This document shows, in pieces, positions 1 through 7,146 of a DNA stretch of 14,873 nt. A program made the position numbers and the translations under genes. The notes under the pieces are model-generated. The model saw nothing but the letters and a program-made list of their open reading frames with translations, did not search any database and was not told the DNA's origin. The DNA comes from Serpula lacrymans var. lacrymans S7.9 (lineage: Eukaryota; Basidiomycota; Agaricomycetes; Boletales; Serpulaceae): assembly GCF_000218685.1 (NCBI RefSeq), contig NW_006763316.1:1-14873 (forward strand). Direction: 5' to 3'. Every line of letters starts with the position of its first letter. The stretch's first letter is position 1.

Positions 1-8
1 AACCAGTC

Positions 9-890
9 TTAAATGCCTTTAATTCCTCTTAAAACAGTTTCAAGTGAGTCAAGATCTTCAAAAGAAAAGTGACACTTTACTGATGCTGGCAAGAAAAAGT
101 AAGCTTTGAATGTTTTCACTATATTCCAATCCCTCACCTCATGTTTCCCAGCATCATGATGAACATCCTCTGAGTCCTTATCACTGCCATCTTCATTAAT
201 TGTGGTGTGACTTGCAAATGTGAAAGGTTGATTGTATTTATATTGTTTGTTGTACTTATAGTGTCCCTTTCTGTCGACAGGACAGCCCTGGCCGAATCCT
301 CCACCACTGAGATATGAGAGCACACCATCAGTTGAGTTATTCACATCCATTACTCGGGCAGCAATGACAGGTGTTTTGATGAGAGGAATTTGTTCTATAA
401 CAGAAGGCTCTTCAAGCTGAGATTTGAAACCTGAAAAATACAATGCTCCGAAGTACAAGAGGTCGCTCAGGAACTTCCATGCGATGAACTGTTGTCGTGG
501 GCTAAGTCCAGCTATGTCTGTTGGTTGTGAATGGAGGGTTAGTAAATCTTTGAATGTTTTCTTGGGTGGAAGGTCTTTGGTACGAAGCTGTGGGTTAATG
601 TGCCACTATTTCCAAAGGGCATGTGAGCACTTGAGGTCGACCTGAGAAACCCCATGTTGCAGCGGAAATAACAGGCCAGACGTGAGGTGCTTCAGACTGT
701 CTGTAGAAAGTTCACTAGTGGAAGCTCTGGTTTTGAGATCGACGTCAAAATTGTCATATGTGTACGATGCAAAAAGGGTTTGGCCAAGATCTTGAAGGGC
801 TTGATGAGACTCCATTGATAGCAATCAAATAGTGGTGTGAATTGCATTCATAGATGTTGATATGCCCATATGTGCAAGAGTATCTATGAC
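9..890 (-). pseudogene. DUF6589-like protein, decayed fragment
   Basis: One minus-strand frame runs from about 890 down to a TAA at 9-11, interrupted only by a TGA at 825-827 and a TAG at 606-608. The pieces join without frame change: 459-605 is exactly 49 open codons. Readable parts include AHMGIS near the start, LGQTLF and YDNFDVDLK in the middle, then LLFPLQHGV, and further on EQIPLIKTP and MDVNNST. These match, from memory, DUF6589-domain proteins, which I recall as abundant and of unknown function in Agaricomycetes. The last third (below about 250) matches nothing I know. The upstream part is missing: at about 890 the sequence passes straight into carboxylesterase exon sequence. No start codon or promoter is visible. 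The two stops without frameshift point to point-mutation decay. The family name is recognition by eye and not tested; the pseudogene call is firmer. Confidence 0.6.
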
Positions 891-1908
891 TCTCTCGGCT
901 CACATTCCTCAAACAGGTCATCTGCGCTGCGGTTGTCCCGTCCCCACAGCCTGCATAGGAGGAATAGAAATCAAAAAGGGGCTAATATTTGCATGCTCAA
1001 TGAGGATTCCTGTGTACTGTTTTTGGAAGAGCGCTGTCAGCTTACCAGTTGTTCTTTGGGGGTGGACACGGGTCCCCTAAACACGCACTGTGCGATGGCA
1101 CCAGAGAACAATCCTTCGTCTTCATGAGCCACCATGTGCAGTTCCACAGAACTCCCTCCAGCACTCTGGCCGTTGAAGTCGCCTATGGAGGCGTCCACAA
1201 AGTCGGGGTGGGACAGGAAGCCGAAGGAGTCGAGGCGGTAGTAGACGGACACGATGACAATGTTTGGACTCTGGTTGATCCAGGGGTCAAATGGCCAATT
1301 GCGTGGGTTTCCGTAGACGTAGCCTTAGTTCAATGTATACATCATTAAACCTGCCTCATCGATGCGAGCAATACAACGTACCTCCACCATGTATATAAAG
1401 CAGGACAGGCACTACGGTATGCCCTCTGGATTAAGCATCGGAGACAAAGCGAACGGCAAGGACGCACGCACGGTTATCTCCTTCCTTCGCTCCAGCAGGT
1501 GCGTAGATATTCACTTTGAGACAATCTTCCGAGCCAGCTCCTCCGTGATCCCCACCTGCCACCGGTCAAGAACCACACACACGGGAACGCGGCGCGTCAG
1601 GACATACCTCCGATGGAACCTTGGACACAGAACATGGGGTACGTGGTGGCATTGATGACCTGTCTGTTTGATTCTTGGGAGATGCGAGTCGTGTTCAGAG
1701 GCAGCGGTGCGCGCCATCGTAATTCGGCCAGGGGAGGCTCGGCATAGGGAATGCCCAGGTAGGCTACCGTGTTGGGATACGACTGGTTTCCCAGATAGCT
1801 CGCATAGCCGACATCGACAATGTTGGGCGCTGATCCGGACGAAGAAGAGGACGCGAGCACGTCGCTGCTGAACACCAAGCCCAGAAGAAAAAGGGCGACG
1901 TTGAGCAT
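890..1908 (-). pseudogene. Type-B carboxylesterase/lipase, truncated secreted enzyme gene
   Basis: 5' half of a fungal carboxylesterase (alpha/beta-hydrolase, normally a secreted ester hydrolase of roughly 550 residues). ATG at 1906-1908 starts a hydrophobic signal peptide of about 19 residues ending near DVLAS. Exons: 1608-1908, 1472-1555, 1382-1411 and 1046-1323. Introns of 52, 60 and 58 nt (1556-1607, 1412-1471, 1324-1381) all have GT..AG ends, phase 1. Spliced motifs: YLGIPYAEPP, SEDCLKVNIY (family signature), HGGG (oxyanion hole), YYRLDSFGFL, and GQSAGG with the nucleophile serine. Between GDFN and GQSAGG some 30-40 residues normal for the family are absent (junction near 1170-1177). Beyond 1046 the frame is lost. 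Remnants at 1010-1040 (LTALFQKQ in another frame) and 890-950 (GCGDGTTAAQMTCLRN) still resemble the family, then the sequence switches to the DUF6589-like fragment. The Glu and His of the catalytic triad are missing, so the product cannot be active. Confidence 0.85.
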
Positions 1909-1964
1909 TTCAGAAGAGAGCAGATGAGAGACCCTCGAGAACGCTGCCGCTCCTTCCACCTCCA

Positions 1965-1972
1965 TTTATATA
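1965..1972 (-). promoter_or_regulatory. TATA box of the carboxylesterase gene
   Basis: On the minus strand this reads TATATAAA, 57 bases upstream of the ATG at 1908. This is the spacing expected for a fungal core promoter with a 5' leader of about 30 nt. An ATG at 1963-1965 in the same frame overlaps the box and is therefore unlikely to be the start; the next ATG (1906-1908) begins a good signal peptide. Confidence 0.55.
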
Positions 1973-2593
1973 GCTGGCAGGTAAAAAGAGATCACAAGTG
2001 CTGGATGATCATGGTGTATGTTCGGATGGAGATCACAAGGCATCATATGGGCCTTGTCATAGAATGCATTTACGATATATTCCATGGAATTTTTGGCAGC
2101 AAAGCCTACGATGCTCACGAGGATGGAAGAAAAGAGTCGCAAGATCTTCCACAGGACTCGGGAAACGGTTATTGCGGACCACGGTGAGGCTGTCGGAATC
2201 ATGCTTATAGACTTCTTCATCATCATTCGCAGCGACATTCTCCATAATCATTTGGCAACTATCTGGGGATCGTTACAACATAGCAGCATGAGAGTCTGAG
2301 TACAGTGGCACTATCGCACCAAACTATCCGCTTTGGAACCGCCGAACCGTCACGATGAAATAACTACAGTAGACGCCCGGCATGGTACTTACCCCTGAAA
2401 CAGTGTACTAGAATATACATAGACATGGATGACGAGTAATAGACGCTCTGCTCCGTGAAAATAGATAATAGGAAAGATATTGCATGTTTGACAGCTTTGC
2501 TGTCGTCCTGGCTAGGACTGTCATACAGATCCTTGTTAGTTTTGAAAGTAGTAATGCTCAAATGGACTCACGAACAAACTTTCCATCTCTTCT
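1973..2593. other. Intergenic region, no supportable gene
   Basis: Only short frames without recognisable motifs or consistent composition occur on either strand. It separates two minus-strand genes and would hold the upstream region of the esterase and the 3' end of the hypothetical gene. I see no repeat, RNA gene or terminator that I can support. Confidence 0.5.
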
Positions 2594-3681
2594 TCAGGCT
2601 GCGACTGCCGCGTTGTCAGACTGACGGTTTTCGTCTTCATGCATTCTCGCTTTGAGTTGGTCCAATTCAGCCTGTTTTTCAGCCTCGCGTCGGGCACTTT
2701 CAGCCTTCTGTTGTTCCATTTCAGCCTTGAGTTGCTCTCGTTCCGCACGACCGTGTTCTTCACCTATCTTTATCCCGCGTTCTTCACCTATCTTCATCCC
2801 ATCTTCAACATGCTTTTGACAAGTTAAAAAAATGATTAATAGACAGCAAAAAACAGCAGCAAGATTTTACTTACTTTACGTCGAGTTTCTTCTTGTTTTA
2901 TCCGTTCCTCCCTCACCCTGTTACACGCCTCGATCCATGACCTGTCATATTCTTCAGTTATCGTCTCTATACTGTTACGATGGTCGAATTTCAACCCGTG
3001 ATAGTTGCCGCGTATGTCGTGTGAAGTACACTTCTCCTCTGCATTTGGAAATAGTTTCTTCAACATGTCGAACACAGTATTGGCAAACCAGTAGCACTGG
3101 TGCTCATAAAGATTGTAGAGGGGAGCGTGATGGTTGACAACTGTCAAAAGGACGGATAGTTGCCGAACGGAAGGTGGTAAATGATTTTCAACGGAGGGAA
3201 GAAAGTCGAGTTCGCAAAGTGTCGCGTATGGTTTATACTTTGCAGTGAGATTTCCAAATTCTTTATCATTCTCCATACAGGTAGATACGCGGTCATCGGC
3301 AGTAGTATCAGAAACCGAAGGAGATGCAATGCCCGAGGCAGGTGGTGACTGAACAGATGCATTGTTGCCTTCCGGTGCGCGAGGTGCGCGGTCGACGACT
3401 ATAAACGCTTTTTGAGCGCCTGTGATGGTGTGACGACGAACGTGAATCAACAAGAACTCATGTTTCTTGTCTTTTTTGCATTTACAGAACACAATACGGT
3501 CGATGTAGCATCGTGAAGTTTCGTCGACCAGGAGAAGAATGGATCCCCATGACTCAGGTCCCACTGGCCCAAAAAGTCCGGGCTGGAATAGGCCTACGAT
3601 GTCTTTTGGACGAGACATTGGTGGTCGAAAAAGAGTCGAGTAGATGTTATGGAGAATAAGAGAAAAACGACCTGAACCCAT
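2594..3681 (-). CDS. Hypothetical protein with charged coiled-coil tail, two exons
   Basis: Exon 1 spans 2875-3681 (269 codons from the ATG at 3679-3681). A 62-nt intron at 2813-2874 has a perfect GTAAGT donor, a pyrimidine-rich 3' part and an AG acceptor, phase 0. Exon 2 spans 2594-2812 and ends in TGA, for a protein of about 341 residues. The N-terminal two thirds is globular, with WGSILLLVDETSR near residue 45, a Ser/Pro-rich low-complexity stretch near residues 105-130, and a conserved-looking YEHQCYWFANTVF block near residue 195. The last 90 or so residues are strongly charged and heptad-like, with a tandem KIGEERG/KIGEEHG and many Lys, Glu and Gln: a likely coiled coil. I recall similar uncharacterised proteins in Agaricomycetes but know no function. 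A second in-frame ATG (residue 22, MSRPKD) could be the true start. No signal peptide or membrane segment is evident. The frame is intact, unlike its neighbours. Confidence 0.75.
2813..2874 (-). other. Intron of the hypothetical gene (62 nt)
   Basis: On the minus strand it begins GTAAGT and ends AAAAG, with TATTAAT and a T-run upstream of the acceptor as a plausible branch and pyrimidine tract. Removing it joins ...EETRRK to HVEDGMKIGEE without a frame change, turning two separate open frames into one protein. Confidence 0.75.
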
Positions 3682-5153
3682 CTTTAATCTGTAGCTGGTG
3701 AGGGCTGTAAGGGCTGAGGGTGTTTCAAGTTCCAGAGGGTCTGACCGTCTTCAATGGCGCTGGCAATGCTATGATATGACAGTCTATCAAATCAAACTTC
3801 TAACAAGCTCGTGTACTACACATGTCTCGTACATAAGCGCCCATAAGCACCCATAAACGTCCAGTAAATTGCCGTGAGAATGTTCACGATGTCTACATAT
3901 GGGCAACTTGAACATCCTGTTCGGACTCGGTGCAAGTAATCCAGTACACCCTACACCAATCATTCTCCTGGGGTCCATGCTTGAATGACAGTCTGAATAC
4001 TCGCTTTCAATGGCCAGTGCACTTCAAACCCAGAAGATAAATTATCAACCGAGTAGTGCTTGGGTCGTGCTACCAAAAAAATAACCTTGAACTTTTCACC
4101 GGTCACCTGTAAATCAATGGAGCGGCACACAGCTTTTGAACAAGTGGCCTGGTATACATATCAGAGCAAATCCCTCGTATAACGTCACCATCATCAGACA
4201 TCTCAATCAACTCGATGGACTGAAATAGTCGAGCATTCATTACATCAACTTATAGTCATAGAACACTGATTCGTTTACAGAGGCCCTCAGTGAACAAATA
4301 GCATCGTAGCCAGTCAGGGGTCTGCGGGAAGGTATGACTCGGACGTGTCAAATCACGGTAACTGTAGGGAATATTTTTATTTTGCCCTTCACCCTCACAT
4401 CGCATGAGTCACAATCGTAAGTATCTCTCCTTCCAAATCAGGGGAAGATTCTCATTATCATGATGGACACTATCACTGATGACGGTTCGTGGTCATCTCC
4501 TTAGGGCCCAAGCAACGTGTATTTCACTTCGGTTACTCCCCTACCGTTCATTGCGCATGGAAATATCTGATTCCAGTGTCAGCGATATCAGCTGTCAATG
4601 GACGAAAGCAATTGTCGCAATACACCGAGACGTCAGCTTGGTGTACCTGTGCTTGTGCCGCTAGCTGGGATCATGACGCGTCTTGATTCATCAGCGCAGC
4701 CTCGCATAAACGTATAGCCTGTATCGACAGCATTCCAGATTTGAAGTCAAGTTTGAACGGGGTAAGATTCGTTCAACCTATCAATTCCACACACCCTAAA
4801 ACTTTGATGCACGTACTAGGTTTTAGCCTTAACCAGCACATCGTGGAATTGAGAAGCTCTCTACTGACGCTTTACTGTTTAGCACTTTATCATGGCAGGG
4901 GTGGACAGCGCGATTTATCGGGGGCTAATGTATCTCCCTGAAACAGTGCTGTCGAGCTAAGTTATCACCCATTCACCATAAGTTAGTGTGCTATCTCATG
5001 ATGGCGTAGTTCTGTGACTATTGACTGACTAATGGAATACTTCTCCCTGGAAAATGGATATTGTCATGCTTTGTATATGGCTGACTTAGACTTGCATTCT
5101 AATCTCTGCTCGACTTCCATGCACTTTTTTTCATGCCCCACAAATATCACAGC
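3682..5153. other. Long intergenic region, no supportable gene
   Basis: About 1.5 kb with only short open frames that lack motifs and alternate between strands. It includes the upstream region of the minus-strand hypothetical gene, though I see no clear TATA box close to 3681. No RNA gene, LTR end or tandem repeat is recognised. It may contain decayed transposon sequence that cannot be identified by eye. Confidence 0.45.
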
Positions 5154-5482
5154 AAAATTCCGCGCGGTGCTCCATCGGGCTATCCAGACCGGCTTGCGGG
5201 AGGGAGCAGACAACATCCAGATCAACGAAGCCTTGCAGCTCCAAATCGGCTGGATGCACATCCACGGTAAGTCCTCCCCCAACACTTTCCTCTCTTCGCA
5301 TTGTGATTGTGATGGGGGCTAACAACCTCCCCTCTCGTTACATGCTCTCCTAGATCCAACCCGACACGTACCAAGCCATGCCCTCTTATTATTTATCAGA
5401 TACCAGACAAATTTCCAGCGGAATAGACGTGTACAGCCTACCACCAAAAGGGTGGTACGGCCCGCTGCAAAGTCTTAGATAA
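5154..5482 (+). pseudogene. Remnant of a spliced gene (last two exons), function unknown
   Basis: A GC-rich island in AT-rich surroundings. Exon-like sequence from about 5154 follows an acceptor-like ATCACAG and reads AVLHRAIQTGLREGADNIQ then EALQLQIGWMHIH. It ends at a consensus GTAAGT donor near 5268; a CTAAC branch-like site and a CTCTCCTAG acceptor ending at 5353 complete a convincing intron of about 87 nt. The next exon's most protein-like frame reads IQPDTYQAMPSYYL, then SSGIDVYSLPPKGWYGPL, and ends in TAA TAA overlapping an AATAAA signal at 5481-5486. The two protein-like frames differ by one base across the splice, so either an indel has occurred or one frame is misleading. I do not recognise the family. 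Upstream exons are not visible; 5032-5150 looks like intron or unrelated sequence. Confidence 0.35.
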
Positions 5483-5623
5483 TAAAATGCATGCAAAAGT
5501 GGCAACAGTACTGACATTCTGAGCATGCTATCCCTACAAACCATATAAGAAAATAAAACACCACACCATAGTATACCAAGTTGTTTGGGTTTGATTTAAT
5601 ACAATAAGGTGTCTTAGGTCTTG

Positions 5624-5751
5624 TAGAAGAGTCTGAGCTATATTCAAAGTAAGTACCTAATAAGATAAGATGTCTATACTAGGGATCAGATAGGTATTCA
5701 AAAGGGGGGAAATAAGTGAGTCTCACCTCAGATCTCATAGAAGAGTCTGAG
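5624..5751 (+). repeat. Short direct repeat (14-mer, 114 bp apart)
   Basis: TAGAAGAGTCTGAG occurs at 5624-5637 and again at 5738-5751, each preceded by a related sequence (GGTCTTG and GATCTCA). TATTCAAA also recurs between them. This may mark an old local duplication or the edge of the copia-like LTR that follows; no element boundaries could be fixed. Confidence 0.4.
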
Positions 5752-5804
5752 GTAGTACATGACAAAACCGGATAAACCCGGTCTCTGCCGAAGCAGCCAT
5801 TGTT

Positions 5805-5867
5805 CTCCATGGAGCACAGCCACCACTCCATGGAGTCACCATTGTACTCCTAGGAGTCATTATACTA
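5805..5867 (+). repeat. 21-bp tandem repeat with palindromic core, three units
   Basis: Units start at 5805, 5826 and 5847. The cores are CTCCATGGAG, CTCCATGGAG and CTCCTAGGAG, each a perfect 10-bp palindrome followed by an 11-bp tail. Tails of units 2 and 3 are related (TCACCATTGTA and TCATTATACTA). A decayed fourth unit may precede at about 5783 (tail CAGCCATTGTT). Two-helical-turn spacing upstream of a TATA box suggests a protein-binding array. Confidence 0.7.
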
Positions 5868-5887
5868 TAGCGAGTAGCACCTCCGAC

Positions 5888-5895
5888 TATAAGTA
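5888..5895 (+). promoter_or_regulatory. TATA box of the copia-like LTR
   Basis: TATAAGTA lies 31 bp downstream of the last palindromic core of the 21-bp array. Any transcript would start near 5915-5925, just before the gypsy insertion at 5938, which now separates this promoter from the copia coding region. Confidence 0.4.
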
Positions 5896-6360
5896 GTAGG
5901 GGGCTTAGTATAGAAATACCTAAGTCGTTTCTATAGCTGTTACAACCAAGAGTTAGTTACTCTGGCGCACACAAGAACACACTATAAAGGTAGTGATGAT
6001 GAGGGAGTGGTTACCCCTTAAGCTGCAGAGAGTTTGTTGGTATACAACAGGAGGACTCGCTGAGGAGTCTCCTTGATCTATTGTGTAAGGACCATTTCAT
6101 TATTTTCTTATCTTCGCTATGTCTTGGTTCTCGAACGCTTTTCCCGTTACACCTCTGGCTCTAGGGCTAGAGGTATCCTTTGCCGTTTTACTTCTCATAG
6201 CCCTCACAGGCTTTCTTAACCATTGCTACCATTTTATATCACAGATCAGAGACTGGGTATTGCTCCCAGCCAGCCAGCACACGGAGTAAGGACTGGTAGT
6301 AGGCATCTCGCCAACCAGCTCCAAGCCTCAGTAAAGCCTGGTTATACTAATAACGCCTTA

Positions 6361-6399
6361 TTCAGGATCGTACCTCATTATGAGGATACGGTTCCTGAA
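6361..6399 (+). repeat. Imperfect 39-bp palindrome in the solo LTR U3
   Basis: Arms starting TTCAGGA and ending TCCTGAA flank a centre CTCATTATGAG; the arms are complementary along nearly their full length with a few mismatches. It could form a hairpin or cruciform or bind a dimeric protein. Confidence 0.6.
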
Positions 6400-6504
6400 C
6401 ACACGTGACAATCCTCTATTATTAGTACAAGTCTCTCACCTGCTGATTAATCAAGTTAAAAGTCGTACAATAGTTACTCTCCCTTTTTCTTATTGGTCGA
6501 TTGA

Positions 6505-6548
6505 TTCCTCAGACCACTTTTCATATATTCTCCTTTCGGTCTGAGGAA
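6505..6548 (+). repeat. Perfect 11-bp inverted repeat upstream of the solo-LTR TATA box
   Basis: TTCCTCAGACC (6505-6515) and GGTCTGAGGAA (6538-6548) are exact reverse complements separated by 22 bp, ending 12 bp before the TATA box. This is a candidate regulatory hairpin or binding site. Confidence 0.65.
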
Positions 6549-6560
6549 CAAACAGTTCAC

Positions 6561-6568
6561 TATATAAA
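6561..6568 (+). promoter_or_regulatory. TATA box of the solo LTR
   Basis: TATATAAA, preceded 12 bp upstream by a perfect 11-bp inverted repeat. The position, with about 210 bp left to the LTR end, fits a U3/R boundary near 6595. Confidence 0.5.
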
Positions 6569-7059
6569 GCCTTACCTATTCATGTATGGCTCCTTAGTTT
6601 TCTATTACTGAATTTACCCGCTTTACTCCTCAACGAAAACCTTTGAAGCTTACCTCTCAAAGTCCTCTACTTGCTATACATACTAGCATCTGTCAACCTC
6701 AAGCTCATCGAACCCTTTACTCCCTGCAAGTGCAGAAGGAGACAGGTTTTGTTTTTGTTATAGTTTATCGTTGCCTCACATATTGGGGTATATATACTAA
6801 TACAGAATGTTTGTACTTATGTACTGTACAGTTGATAAAGTCAGTGGCTGATGATGTCATGGGGCCTAGCCCGCATGACCAGCTCCACTGTGTGAGAGAG
6901 TTGTATCTAAAAATAAGAAGAAAGCAATGCGGCACAAGAAAGAGGAGTTTGAACAAAAGGGGAAGTGCCGCGTGGCACCATGTGTGAAAGCTAAAGTATA
7001 CAAGGTTAAAACGGAGAATGAAAATGGAGGAAAGGTCCGAAAATTGTGTTATCGTAACA

Positions 7060-7072
7060 CTACCCCCCTTCT
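7060..7072 (-). promoter_or_regulatory. Polypurine tract of the gypsy element
   Basis: On the minus strand AGAAGGGGGGTAG lies immediately before the 3' LTR start TGTTAC. A purine run in this position primes plus-strand DNA synthesis in LTR retroelements. One T near the end interrupts the run. Confidence 0.7.
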
Positions 7073-7146
7073 AAGGCTCGACTTCGAGGCGAGACCAAAT
7101 ACCGGCGGTGGTAGTTAAATTTTCGGGCATAGTTTGAAAAAGAGAA

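Larger units (their letters stand above)
5780..5937 (+). mobile_element. Partial copia-like LTR (promoter part), cut by the gypsy insertion
   Basis: This stretch holds three CTCC-NN-GGAG palindromes at exact 21-bp spacing (5805, 5826, 5847), then TATAAGTA at 5888-5895, and stops abruptly at the gypsy LTR at 5938. The same palindrome type is otherwise found in the window only in the copia body to the right (five copies from 12993 on). The layout of repeats, then TATA box, then sequence consistent with a transcript start matches an LTR U3/R region in plus orientation, the same orientation as the copia pol. The left boundary of the LTR is not resolved; 5780 is approximate. Assignment to the same copia element is inference. 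Confidence 0.4.
6084..6780 (+). mobile_element. Solo LTR of a second retrotransposon family (697 bp)
   Basis: Begins TGTAAGG and ends CCTCACA, giving TG..CA ends with imperfect inverted termini. It is flanked by a 5-bp target duplication TATTG (6079-6083 and 6781-6785). The undisturbed site is visible in the right gypsy LTR, where TATTGGGG is continuous. A TATATAAA at 6561-6568 shows plus orientation. No coding sequence is present, so it is most likely left by recombination between the two LTRs of a full element. It is unrelated to the gypsy LTR that it interrupts. Confidence 0.85.
5938..7059 (-). repeat. 3' LTR of the gypsy element, split by a solo LTR
   Basis: Direct copy of the right LTR: 5938-6083 equals 12293-12435 except for one extra GAT triplet, and 6781-7059 corresponds to 12431-12709. 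Excluding the 702-bp insertion with its target duplication it is 420 bp, against 417 bp on the right. Its minus-strand start (TGTTAC at 7059) abuts the polypurine tract. The part right of the insertion (U3) differs from the right LTR at roughly one base in six by eye. Confidence 0.9.

Noticed and set aside
862..1655. Plus-strand open frames across the esterase region
   Set aside because: Antisense to spliced exons with diagnostic esterase motifs on the minus strand.
1966..2238. 90-codon minus-strand frame upstream of the esterase
   Set aside because: Overlaps the esterase promoter region, has repetitive Met/Ser/Ile composition and nothing recognisable.
3787..3978. 63-codon minus-strand frame
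   Set aside because: Short, no motif, no start context or splice partner, in a region of otherwise random-looking frames.
5845..5856. Palindromic array as a CRISPR or centromeric repeat
   Set aside because: Only three units with variable tails, in a eukaryotic LTR-like context.
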